Of a stretch of 64,000 nucleotides of DNA, positions 38,766 through 46,115 are shown piece by piece. Source of the DNA: Prochlorococcus sp. AG-347-J22 (lineage in GTDB: Bacteria; Cyanobacteriota; Cyanobacteriia; PCC-6307; Cyanobiaceae); assembly GCA_003279005.1 (NCBI GenBank), contig QCBY01000002.1, forward strand, positions 1-64,000. Reading direction: 5' to 3'. The notes under the pieces are model-generated. The model had not been told where the DNA came from. It did no database searches and was given only the letters and a program-made list of their open reading frames with translations. A program made the translations under genes and the position numbers. How positions within the stretch are numbered: the stretch's first letter is position 1; each line of letters opens with the position of its first letter.

Positions 38766-38923
38766 TCATTCATCATCTCTTTATTTAAGTTATTTAAATA
38801 TAGAGTTTAATCCAATAGGTACTTAATACATAATTTAAAATTAATTTTTTTGACTATAAATTTCAAGATGGACTATGGTTTGTAAACTATCATAAACTAC
38901 GAATTTGATCAAAAATTCAAAAA

Positions 38924-39106
38924 ATGTTCAATTTTTTTGCTTTAACATTAACTGAAATCGGAATAGGAAAGTTAGAAATACTTGTGATAGTGATAGTATC
39001 ATTATTATTTCCAATATTATTCATAATTGCATCGAAGAATCTAGATGCAAAGGGTGTATTTGACTGGATGATGGAAAAGCCAAATGACTGGATTGGGAGA
39101 AAATAG
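38924..39106 (+). CDS. Small single-helix hypothetical protein
   Basis: This 60-residue protein has one strong membrane helix (about 17-37; LEILVIVIVSLLFPILFII) followed by SKNLDAKGVFDWMMEKPNDWIGRK. A helix with a conserved-looking Trp-rich tail resembles small thylakoid proteins, but I do not recognise it. It converges on the secreted 114-aa protein with 12 bp between the stops. Confidence 0.5.
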   Translation: MFNFFALTLTEIGIGKLEILVIVIVSLLFPILFIIASKNLDAKGVFDWMMEKPNDWIGRK

Positions 39107-39118
39107 AGTTTTTAATAT

Positions 39119-39463
39119 TTAGTTTCTGAATGATAAATTTTCTAATTCATTCTCAGGGAAGTCAAATATCTGGCAATTATTCTCGAGACTTAAAAGAATA
39201 TTTTTTTTAAGAAATTCATTGTCAATAAATTTGTTTAATTTATTTTTTGCAAATTCTTTATTTGTCTCGCCAATTGAAAATTTTAAAGCCCCAACATCTG
39301 AAATACCAAATTTAATTGAATTACAGTATGTATTTGAAAATTTTCTAGAAATCTTTAGTGTATAGTTTTCAACTGTTTTTGCTGAAAAATCAATAGAATA
39401 AACTGGGCTATCTAATGTAATTAAAATTAATGATAAAAGAATATTTAAAATATTTCTAATCAT
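39119..39463 (-). CDS. Secreted hypothetical protein
   Basis: This 114-residue protein starts with a signal-peptide-like segment (MIRNILNILLSLILITLDSPVYS, cleavage plausible after VYS). The mature part has two Cys (in NTYCNSIKF and NNCQIF) that could form a disulfide, and is otherwise mixed. It should act in the periplasm or lumen. No family recognised. It is isolated: a 587-bp gap lies upstream. Confidence 0.5.
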   Translation of the reverse strand: MIRNILNILLSLILITLDSPVYSIDFSAKTVENYTLKISRKFSNTYCNSIKFGISDVGALKFSIGETNKEFAKNKLNKFIDNEFLKKNILLSLENNCQIFDFPENELENLSFRN

Positions 39464-40050
39464 TGGGTTTCAAAAATTAATAATTAATTTACATTAAAGT
39501 ATTCAAATAAAAAAAAGGTTTAAAGGATCGATATAAAATCTGTTTGAAATGAAATATTTAACATCCAAATAAGAACTCTGTTTTTGCATATTGAAAAAAT
39601 TTATTTTTTTTTCTAGGATTTGTTGATACAACGAAAAAAAGTCTATATAAAAATATATGTATTTAAATGAATAAAACTATTAAAAACAAAATTCAAAAAA
39701 GTATTGGCTTTTTACTTTTGATGTAAACTAAATTACTAAAATATTATTCTAAAAAAATTTTTAGAGGTAAAACAGAATTTATTAGATTGAAAAATGATAT
39801 CTATCAAATTATGAATAATTTAAATATAGTAAAATCTTCTACTTAAGAAAAAAAACCGCAAACATACAATCAAATAATGCCCATCACATCAAATAATAGA
39901 TATAGAATTTTGAAATGAACTGGTGATTAAATCTTTTCTCTTAAAATATTGCTACAAATGATAGAGAAATTTTCTTTTATCTGATTTTAATTATTCACTT
40001 GGGTTATAGTTCCGGAAGATAACTAGTTAATTAAAAAAAGATATTAGTTT
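39464..40050. other. 587-bp AT-rich gap without a recognisable gene
   Basis: No ORF with coding character is seen on either strand; the longest plausible small frame on the plus strand, starting at an ATG in this gap, is about 19 codons. The base composition is even more AT-rich than the surroundings, with many A and T runs. It could contain promoters for the Rieske oxygenase gene (start 40051) and the secreted protein (start 39463), a small RNA, or decayed coding sequence. Nothing specific can be supported. Confidence 0.5.
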
Positions 40051-41373
40051 ATGGAAAATAAGCAAATTAATTTTTTTAAAGTTAAAGACATTAACACGGT
40101 TTTAAAACCTTTTAAGAAGGGTTCTGTTATAAGTATCGATAATGTTGATATTAGAGAAAAGCCAAAACAATTAGAAATAGGTTTATATGGTTGGTATGCA
40201 ATTTGTCCATCAAGTGAGCTTAAAAACAATAAGATACATTATTTCTCATTGTTTGATGAACCCCTTCTTTTGTTTAGAGACGAGAAGAATAATGTAAGAT
40301 GTATCAAAAATATTTGTCCTCATAGAGGTGCCTCTTTTTATGGAGGCTCAATTTCAAATGGTAAATTAACATGCCCATACCATGGGGCAAGATTCAGTGC
40401 TGAAGGTAATTGCCAGAATCTTGATAGAATTACCTGTAGTCATATAGTTGATAATAATTATGATAATTACGCAAAAAGAATTCATTTATCTCAATATAAA
40501 GCAGTAGAGAAGGACAGCTATATTTACGTTTATTTTTCCGACCACTCTGAAACAGATTTAAATAATATTAATGAGAAGTCTTTAATTAATAATTATGAAT
40601 TAATTTCTAATGGTTTTAATCTTCATGATTCTGTATCGGAAGAAGTTTTAGTTGACTTTAAATGTGACTGGTCAAGAATTATCGAAAATCATTTAGATAT
40701 ACTTCATATTTTCTGGGTTCACGGAGATACAATCCCCGATAAAGAAGTTAATAAAAATGTATTAGTAAGTTTTAATCAAAAAATAAATATCAATCAAAAG
40801 TTTATTGAAAGCATATATTATTATAAAAATAATCCTACGAAAGAATTCATAAGAATAAAGTATATCCCTCCTGGGAGAGTTTTAATATATAAAGGTGATC
40901 CATCAGTTTCTAAATATGTGCAAGTTTTAGATCACATACCATTAGGAGAAAACAAATCAAGAGTAATTGTTAGACATTACAGGAAATTCCTTAAAAACAA
41001 ATTGCTAAATAACTTAATATTATTTAAGGAGATTCAAAAAAAGATTTTTTATAAGATTTTTGATGAAGATTATATGATTCTTAAAACTCAAACTTATAAT
41101 CACAAATTAGGCCTAATAAAAAATGACGAGATAAAATTATTAGGAGAAGATAGAATAATAAATTATTTCTGGAACTGGTATAAAAAATCAGAAGAGAAGG
41201 ATAATCCTTGGAAATTAATAAGCAAAAATAAAGAACTAAATGTTTATGATGAAATAATATTTAAATACCCACCAGAAATTAAAAAATTAGAAATTATTAA
41301 TAATCTAAGCATAATAAGAAAAACATTTACAAGATATGCAGCCCCTCTTATCTTTTTGTTGCTAATAATATAA
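40051..41373 (+). CDS. Rieske-type oxygenase, pheophorbide a oxygenase/VanA-like
   Basis: This 440-residue protein has a Rieske [2Fe-2S] domain with CPHRGASFYGG (about 89-99) and CPYHGARF (about 109-116), and a catalytic domain with a mononuclear-iron motif of the form ENHLDILHIFWVH (about 211-223). A hydrophobic C-terminal helix (about 429-440) suggests a membrane anchor. The combination resembles the chloroplast PaO/Tic55 group. Substrates in that group include chlorophyll breakdown products; the substrate here is unknown. A 33-aa membrane peptide follows after 4 bp and an ABC ATPase overlaps that peptide by 1 bp, so the three genes are probably one transcript. Confidence 0.82.
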   Translation: MENKQINFFKVKDINTVLKPFKKGSVISIDNVDIREKPKQLEIGLYGWYAICPSSELKNNKIHYFSLFDEPLLLFRDEKNNVRCIKNICPHRGASFYGGSISNGKLTCPYHGARFSAEGNCQNLDRITCSHIVDNNYDNYAKRIHLSQYKAVEKDSYIYVYFSDHSETDLNNINEKSLINNYELISNGFNLHDSVSEEVLVDFKCDWSRIIENHLDILHIFWVHGDTIPDKEVNKNVLVSFNQKININQKFIESIYYYKNNPTKEFIRIKYIPPGRVLIYKGDPSVSKYVQVLDHIPLGENKSRVIVRHYRKFLKNKLLNNLILFKEIQKKIFYKIFDEDYMILKTQTYNHKLGLIKNDEIKLLGEDRIINYFWNWYKKSEEKDNPWKLISKNKELNVYDEIIFKYPPEIKKLEIINNLSIIRKTFTRYAAPLIFLLLII

Positions 41374-41377
41374 TTAA

Positions 41378-41479
41378 ATGAAGAAAGTTAATAGACCTGC
41401 TTGGCTTAATTGGCTTTATCTATCAATATTCATAATAAGCTCGATACAATTATTCATATTTTGGAGTAGCAAATTTTAG
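41378..41479 (+). CDS. 33-aa membrane peptide between the oxygenase and ABC ATPase genes
   Basis: This ORF is far below the track cutoff but well placed: it starts 4 bp after the oxygenase stop and its TAG overlaps the GTG of the ABC gene by one base. It encodes MKKVNRPAWLNWLYLSIFII and on to WSSKF: a short basic start, one membrane helix and a basic end. Tight spacing on both sides argues that it is translated. It could be a small partner of the oxygenase or of the transporter. No family recognised. Confidence 0.55.
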   Translation: MKKVNRPAWLNWLYLSIFIISSIQLFIFWSSKF

Positions 41480-42264
41480 TGACTAAAGATTATTGGCTTG
41501 AAGCAAAAAATATTACTTGTTTAAAAAATAAATATGAGGTTATAAAAGATTTAAACTTAAAATTAAAATATGGTGAAAATGTAATTTTGATAGGACCAAA
41601 TGGTTCAGGGAAGTCATCGATTATAGATTTAATAAATAGGAATATATATCCAGTAATAAAGAAAGATACAGTATTTAAAATATTTAACAAAGAACTTATT
41701 AATATTTGGGAACTTAGAAAAAATATTAGTACAGTAAGTAATGATATAAAAACAAGAATAAATCCTAGGATAAAAGTTTTTGATTTAATTATTAGTGGTT
41801 TATATGGTAAGTATTGCAAAATCTCCGATATATCTGAGGTGGATGTCTCATTAGGAGAAGATCTAATCAAAAAAATGTTATTAACAAATTTATCTCAAAA
41901 ATATTTTGCACATTTATCTGAAGGAGAAAAACAAATTGTACTTATTGCGAGAGCTTTAATTAGAAAGCCAAAGATTTTAATTCTAGATGAGCCAATTTGT
42001 AATTTAGATTTGAAATCTAAATTTCAAGTAATAGATCAAATTAATGAATTAAATAATTTAAATACGAAAATAATATGCATAACTCATGATATTTCAATGA
42101 TCACAGAAATATACCATAGGATCATTTTTTTAAAGAACAGGATAATAATTGCAGATGGAAAGCAAAATGAAACTATAAATAATAAAAATATAAATAAATT
42201 ATTTGATATTAATATCGATGTAATAAAGCATAATGGAAACTGGCATATTTACAGGAAAAACTAA
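41479..42264 (+). CDS. ABC transporter ATPase without an adjacent permease
   Basis: This 261-residue ATPase has Walker A GPNGSGKSS (about 39-47), signature HLSEGEKQIVLIARAL (about 146-161; LSEGE in place of LSGGQ), Walker B ILILDEPICNLD and the switch His in CITHDIS. The domain type resembles import ATPases of the iron-siderophore/molybdate class (ModF/YlmA-like), but no permease or binding protein is encoded nearby. It starts with GTG overlapping the 33-aa peptide stop. It converges on the zinc-ribbon gene with a 4-bp overlap. Confidence 0.8.
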   Translation: MTKDYWLEAKNITCLKNKYEVIKDLNLKLKYGENVILIGPNGSGKSSIIDLINRNIYPVIKKDTVFKIFNKELINIWELRKNISTVSNDIKTRINPRIKVFDLIISGLYGKYCKISDISEVDVSLGEDLIKKMLLTNLSQKYFAHLSEGEKQIVLIARALIRKPKILILDEPICNLDLKSKFQVIDQINELNNLNTKIICITHDISMITEIYHRIIFLKNRIIIADGKQNETINNKNINKLFDINIDVIKHNGNWHIYRKN

Positions 42265-42452
42265 ATAATAATTATCAACAAAATAATAAAAGCAATAAAT
42301 AAATAAATATTTTTTTTGTTTCCAAGAGGTTTAAAATTCTTATTTCTGAATGAAGATGAACCACAATTAAAACAAACCATCTTTCCTCCTAAGGATCTAT
42401 CAGAGACAAGATTAGAACTACCGCAATTTAAGCAGATTATTTTTGAATTCAT
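42261..42452 (-). CDS. Small zinc-ribbon membrane protein
   Basis: This 63-residue protein has two CxxC knuckles, CLNCGSSNL (about 7-15) and CFNCGSSSF (about 27-35), spaced as in a zinc ribbon, followed by a C-terminal membrane helix (about 47-63; YLFIAFIILLIIII). The knuckles should bind one zinc or iron ion at the membrane surface. No precise family is recognised. Its start faces the CRP-family gene 158 bp away, so the Fur-like box at 42533-42551 lies about 80 bp upstream of it and could also affect it. Confidence 0.65.
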   Translation of the reverse strand: MNSKIICLNCGSSNLVSDRSLGGKMVCFNCGSSSFRNKNFKPLGNKKNIYLFIAFIILLIIII

Positions 42453-42532
42453 TCTTAATTTTAAATTTATTTCATCTCATATAAATTATATTAAAAATTT
42501 CATATGTTAAGAAAAATAGATAAAACTAGACT

Positions 42533-42551
42533 GATAATGAGAATCTATTGC
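42533..42551 (+). promoter_or_regulatory. Fur-like box 1, upstream of the CRP-family gene
   Basis: GATAATGAGAATCTATTGC matches the classical 19-bp Fur consensus (GATAATGATAATCATTATC) at 14 of 19 positions by eye. Its first 12 bases (with the preceding T) are the exact inverse of part of box 2. It overlaps the candidate -35 (TTGCAA at 42548-42553) of the promoter TTGCAA, 17 bp, CATAAT (42571-42576). Occupation by iron-loaded Fur would therefore block the promoter. Confidence 0.6.
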
Positions 42552-42570
42552 AATAAGATCAGTTTTGATG

Positions 42571-42576
42571 CATAAT
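42571..42576 (+). promoter_or_regulatory. Candidate -10 of the CRP-family gene promoter
   Basis: CATAAT lies exactly 17 bp after TTGCAA (42548-42553), giving a well-spaced sigma-70-type promoter whose start point would fall near 42583, within Fur-like box 2. The leader to the ATG at 42610 would then be about 27 nt. The promoter is thus bracketed by the two Fur-like boxes. Confidence 0.45.
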
Positions 42577-42577
42577 T

Positions 42578-42596
42578 GACAATAATTCTCATTATC
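42578..42596 (-). promoter_or_regulatory. Fur-like box 2, over the CRP-family gene start point
   Basis: Read on the reverse strand, GATAATGAGAATTATTGTC matches the Fur consensus at 16 of 19 positions by eye, the best of the three boxes in this window. Together with box 1 it forms a 13-bp perfect inverted repeat (TGATAATGAGAAT with ATTCTCATTATCA) around the promoter. It ends 13 bp before the ATG. Confidence 0.65.
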
Positions 42597-42609
42597 ATAT
42601 TTTACTCGA

Positions 42610-43197
42610 ATGAATTTCCACAGTTATGGAGATTTTGCACTTAACTCAGTCAAGATAATAACCGGTCAGTCTGTTCTTATAGACCCATCGTCAAGACCAA
42701 AGGGTACCTGTCTTGAAGTTGAAAATGGTATTGCAAGGGTATATTGTCCTTGTGAAGAAACTGAAGGTATGACTCTTGCTTTTCTTCAGTCAGGTGATCA
42801 ATTAAGAACTGACTTATTATGCAGCGAAGGCGTTTGTGTAGAGGCTTTAACTGATTTATCCTTTCATAGTAATGTTAACATTGCTGAAAGCTCTGGATTC
42901 GATGCTGTTAATGAATGGACTCTACAACTATTAAGAATCAGGCATCTAGGTAATGCGGAACAAAGATTGCAAGCTCTTTTTTCAATATTAGTCAACCGTC
43001 TAGGAAGAAGATGCGGTCAGTGGTGCGAATTACCTTTTAGGCTTACTCATGAAAGGATAGGTGAACTAATAGGTTCCACAAGAGTAACATCAACTAGATT
43101 AATTTCGAAATTAAGAGCATCAGAGTTGTTAATTGCTCCCCTTGGAACACAAACAGTAAGCGTAGCTCCTTCTTTTATTGAATCCTCACCTTTATAG
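42610..43197 (+). CDS. CRP/FNR-family regulator, probably iron-regulated
   Basis: This 195-residue protein has an N-terminal cyclic-nucleotide-like jelly-roll (about 1-90), a dimer helix (about 100-130) and a C-terminal winged helix-turn-helix LTHERIGELIGSTRVTSTRLISKLR (about 145-169). Seven Cys occur, most as close pairs: CPC (46, 48), CSEGVC (71, 76) and CGQWC (135, 139). This could serve redox or metal sensing, though the spacing is not that of FNR. It is shorter than NtcA. Two Fur-like boxes flank its promoter, and ferritin and futC lie just downstream, which points to a role in iron homeostasis. This role is inference. Confidence 0.8.
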   Translation: MNFHSYGDFALNSVKIITGQSVLIDPSSRPKGTCLEVENGIARVYCPCEETEGMTLAFLQSGDQLRTDLLCSEGVCVEALTDLSFHSNVNIAESSGFDAVNEWTLQLLRIRHLGNAEQRLQALFSILVNRLGRRCGQWCELPFRLTHERIGELIGSTRVTSTRLISKLRASELLIAPLGTQTVSVAPSFIESSPL

Positions 43198-43204
43198 ACG
43201 AAAT

Positions 43205-43495
43205 ATGTATAGATCTGAATCCATAATCAACAACTTATTGAGAGAAGTTGATTTGTTAAGTTGCAGGATTATGAATATTAAGAGAGATTACTGCAACACT
43301 GCTCATGTTGGTTTACGTATGAGATTAATTTATGAAAATAAAAATATCTCTCAGAGATTAAGCGAGATATTTTCAATAGCTTTATTTTTAAAAGATAGAA
43401 CAAATGAAAAAATAAGTTATTCAGCTTTATTACTAGAAAAATGTGAAAGAACAATTTCTCTAGAAAGAATGGAATGGAATTTATTTTTTCTTTAA
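43205..43495 (+). CDS. Hypothetical helical protein after the CRP-family gene
   Basis: I start this at ATG 43205 (MYRSESIINNLLREVDLLS), 7 bp after the CRP-family stop, giving 96 residues. The track start lies inside the upstream gene. The protein is mostly helical and charged, with three Cys, and has no membrane segment. It is probably co-transcribed with the CRP-family gene and so shares its Fur-like control. Its 3' end overlaps the convergent ferritin gene by 15 bp. No family recognised. Confidence 0.55.
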   Translation: MYRSESIINNLLREVDLLSCRIMNIKRDYCNTAHVGLRMRLIYENKNISQRLSEIFSIALFLKDRTNEKISYSALLLEKCERTISLERMEWNLFFL

Positions 43496-44035
43496 ATCAC
43501 TATTAATCAATAGTATTGCAGAGGGCTGATTGGCAGCAAATTTTACTTTTCCTAATAGGTGAGCAAATTCATCTTCTGATTTTGTTTGAGCATCAATAAT
43601 AGGGTCCAAAAAAACATTAGTTCTAGTGTCTGAAATTCTCTCTGAAATTGAATATAATTGTTGTAAAGAGGAAGTTAAATCTGCTTCCATATTGAATGAA
43701 TAGGATATTAAATCTTCAATAGAATCCCATGATTGAACTGGAGCAGGTATTTCATTAAGTTTTACAGTTTGTCCACGAGCTACAAAATAATTTGCAAATT
43801 TATACGCATGTTCCATTTCTCCTTGAGATTCATTAAGAAAAAAAGAAGCAAATCCGTCTAAATCTCTTTCTTGGAACCATAAATAGATAGAAAAATATTG
43901 TACATTTGCATATCTTTCCATCGTTAGATGTTCATAAAAATTATCCAACAAGCCCTCATCCATTGGTTGAGCTACAGCCCTGCCAGAGGGGCCCAAACTA
44001 ATAATTTTTTTTGTTTTTAAATTATTCTCTGTCAT
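43481..44035 (-). CDS. Ferritin
   Basis: I use the ATG at 44035 (MTENNLKTKK) and not the track's TTG two codons upstream, giving 184 residues. The four-helix ferritin fold shows the di-iron ligands: Glu in HLTMERYANVQYFSIYLWF, the GEMEHAYKFANYFVARG block (ExxH) and Glu in the later KSEDEFAHLL region. The FtnA-type ferritins of marine picocyanobacteria and diatoms are similar. It stores iron as a ferric mineral and helps survive iron fluctuation. A Fur-like box lies 86 bp upstream, nearer to the divergent small ORF. It converges on the plus-strand helical protein gene with a 15-bp overlap. Confidence 0.9.
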   Translation of the reverse strand: MTENNLKTKKIISLGPSGRAVAQPMDEGLLDNFYEHLTMERYANVQYFSIYLWFQERDLDGFASFFLNESQGEMEHAYKFANYFVARGQTVKLNEIPAPVQSWDSIEDLISYSFNMEADLTSSLQQLYSISERISDTRTNVFLDPIIDAQTKSEDEFAHLLGKVKFAANQPSAILLINSDLKKK

Positions 44036-44120
44036 TGTCAATTTAAGAAGATGTCTAAATAATACAACATTTTGTATAAATAAGTAATTACAAAAAGAAT
44101 TAAAATATAATAATTTATAT

Positions 44121-44139
44121 GATAATGAATATCAATAGC
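44121..44139 (+). promoter_or_regulatory. Fur-like box 3, between ferritin and the Cys-rich peptide gene
   Basis: GATAATGAATATCAATAGC matches the 19-bp Fur consensus at 15 of 19 positions by eye. It ends 12 bp before the ATG of the 40-aa Cys-rich ORF and starts 86 bp upstream of the divergent ferritin ATG. It is placed to repress the small ORF most directly, with possible effects on ferritin. Its function is inferred from sequence only. Confidence 0.55.
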
Positions 44140-44151
44140 AATATTAATTAA

Positions 44152-44274
44152 ATGGATTTTAATAAAGAATATTCAGAGTTGTTATTAGTTAAAAAATTAT
44201 ATGTAAATAAAAAAAAGAAATGTAAAAAGAAAAAGTGCTCAAACTGGAAAGGAGGCAAGTGTAATTGCCTATAA
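44152..44274 (+). CDS. 40-aa Cys/Lys-rich peptide behind a Fur-like box
   Basis: This ORF, below the track cutoff, encodes MDFNKEYSELLLVKKLYVNK followed by a Lys-rich tail with Cys at 24, 29, 37 and 39 (KKCKKKKCSNW, then KCNCL at the end). Four Cys among many Lys suggest metal or nucleic-acid binding. It is divergent from ferritin, converges on futC with 6 bp between the stops, and lies 12 bp after Fur-like box 3. Its coding status is supported by Cys spacing, position and context but not proven. No family recognised. Confidence 0.5.
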   Translation: MDFNKEYSELLLVKKLYVNKKKKCKKKKCSNWKGGKCNCL

Positions 44275-44280
44275 AATTAC

Positions 44281-45339
44281 CTAAATAAATATCTTATGTG
44301 CTCCTGGATATAGAAATAAAAAGCTATCCTTTGCAATATTTAAGATACAATAATCTCCTATATCAAAGTTATTTTTAATGTTAGTTCTAACCCTTAAAGA
44401 TTCTCCATTAAGAGATAATTTATAAATAAAAAATTCGCCAAGAAATTCTTTCGAAACTATTATTGCTTTCCCATCTTTAGATCTTTTAATAGAAATATAA
44501 CTTGGAGAAATAGAAATAAATTTGATATTAATTTTATCTTTTAAATAAGAATTTTTTATTTTGCCTAAACAACATGAGTAAGAGTTCTCCCCTTTTTTTA
44601 AATTAAGAATATTGTTACCAAGAATAAAACTACTTACAAAGAGTGATTGAGGGTTTTCTAAAAGTTTTATAGGAGTATCAACTTGATGAATTTTCCCTTC
44701 ATTCATTACAGCAACCTTATTACAGATAGACATTGCTTCTTCTGGATCATGGGTAACCATTAATCCACTTGCATTACAATTTCTAAGAATATTTGGAAGT
44801 TCGCTTCTCAGTTTTAATTTTACGTGTATATCTAGACTACAAAAAGGTTCATCAAACAATATAAAGTTAGTTCCTGGAGCTAAAGCTCTAGCAATGGCAA
44901 GCCTCTGTTTTTGTCCTCCTGATAATTCATGAGGATATCTATTTATGAATTTATCAAGACCAACTATATTTATTAAAAAATCTAATCTAGATTTATTCTT
45001 TTTATCTTTTAAACCAAACATTGCATTTTCTAAAACAGTTAAATGTGGGAAAAGAGCATAATCCTGAAAAACCATTCCAATTTTTCTTTTTTCTGGAGTT
45101 AATATTTTTTGTTTGGTTGAAATTTCAATGTTATTTAAAGTAATTTTTCCTTTGGAGGGGTATTCAAATCCAGCAATTAATCTTAAGAGAGTAGTTTTAC
45201 CACAACCAGAAGGACCAAGAAGTCCTAATAATTCTCCATCTTCAATTTTTAAATTAATTGCATTTAGTATCCAATTCGAATTTTTTTGATCATCGTACCT
45301 ATAAAATAAATCATCAATTATTAACGCCTCTTTTTCCAC
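44281..45339 (-). CDS. futC: Ferric-iron ABC transporter ATPase (FutC-like)
   Basis: This 352-residue ATPase is of the FbpC/FutC type: Walker A GPSGCGKTT (42-50), Q-loop VFQDYALFPHLTVLENAMFG, signature LSGGQKQRLAIARAL (about 139-153), Walker B FILFDEPFCSLD and switch His in VTHDPEEAM, then a C-terminal TOBE-like regulatory domain (about 240-352). It would power uptake of ferric iron across the inner membrane with FutA and FutB, which are not in this window. The CRP-family regulator, ferritin and Fur-like boxes nearby support the iron assignment. It is divergent from nth with 86 bp between the starts. Confidence 0.85.
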   Translation of the reverse strand: MEKEALIIDDLFYRYDDQKNSNWILNAINLKIEDGELLGLLGPSGCGKTTLLRLIAGFEYPSKGKITLNNIEISTKQKILTPEKRKIGMVFQDYALFPHLTVLENAMFGLKDKKNKSRLDFLINIVGLDKFINRYPHELSGGQKQRLAIARALAPGTNFILFDEPFCSLDIHVKLKLRSELPNILRNCNASGLMVTHDPEEAMSICNKVAVMNEGKIHQVDTPIKLLENPQSLFVSSFILGNNILNLKKGENSYSCCLGKIKNSYLKDKINIKFISISPSYISIKRSKDGKAIIVSKEFLGEFFIYKLSLNGESLRVRTNIKNNFDIGDYCILNIAKDSFLFLYPGAHKIFI

Positions 45340-45425
45340 AAAAACACTAATATTATTAGAATAATAAAGCTAGCAGAAAATATTCGCCTTAAATAATACT
45401 TGTATAATTTTATACACCACTCCAA

Positions 45426-46079
45426 ATGAAAAAAAGTGAAAGAGCAGAAATAATACTCAAAGAACTTAAAAGACTATATCCATCCCCTCCAATCCCTCTT
45501 GATCACACAAATGATTTTACACTCCTCGTTGCAGTTGTATTAAGCGCTCAGTCTACTGATAAAAAAGTTAATGAACTAACAAAGGATTTGTTCAAAGTCG
45601 CAGATAATCCAGAAAAAATGGTCTCACTTGGAATCACTAGAATTTATGGATACATAAAACAACTTGGTCTTTCTAACCAAAAATCTAAAAATATTTACCT
45701 CTTATCAAAATTAATAATTGAAAAATTTCATAGCCAAGTCCCAAATTCATTTGAAGAGCTCGAATCACTGCCAGGAGTCGGCCATAAAACAGCATCAGTT
45801 GTGATGTCGCAAGTATTCAATATTCCAAGTTTCCCTGTTGATACACATATTCATCGCTTATCTCAAAGATGGGGACTAACAAAAGGGGATAATGTTATTC
45901 AAACAGAGAAAGATCTTAAAAAATTATTTCCAAAATCAGAGTGGAATAAATTACATTTACAAATAATTTTTTACGGAAGAGAATTTTGCACGGCAAGAGG
46001 GTGTGACGGAACAAAATGCTTAATGTGCAGAACTCTATATCCAAATAGAAAAAAGAAATTCGTATCTAAAAAGCCTTGA
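45426..46079 (+). CDS. nth: Endonuclease III
   Basis: This 217-residue base-excision repair glycosylase/lyase removes oxidised pyrimidines. The helix-hairpin-helix LPGVGHKTASVV (catalytic Lys in GHK, near 121) and the catalytic Asp in FPVDTHIHRLSQRWG (near 139) are intact. The C-terminal Fe-S region reads FCTARGCDGTKCLMC, a spacing of CX4CX4CX2C, whereas the E. coli enzyme has CX6CX2CX5C. A modified cluster is therefore likely; I believe this variant occurs in related cyanobacteria. The gene is monocistronic or followed by the SDR gene after 36 bp. Confidence 0.92.
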   Translation: MKKSERAEIILKELKRLYPSPPIPLDHTNDFTLLVAVVLSAQSTDKKVNELTKDLFKVADNPEKMVSLGITRIYGYIKQLGLSNQKSKNIYLLSKLIIEKFHSQVPNSFEELESLPGVGHKTASVVMSQVFNIPSFPVDTHIHRLSQRWGLTKGDNVIQTEKDLKKLFPKSEWNKLHLQIIFYGREFCTARGCDGTKCLMCRTLYPNRKKKFVSKKP

Positions 46080-46115
46080 AAACTTCATATAATGTTTTAA
46101 CTACAAAATTAAATT

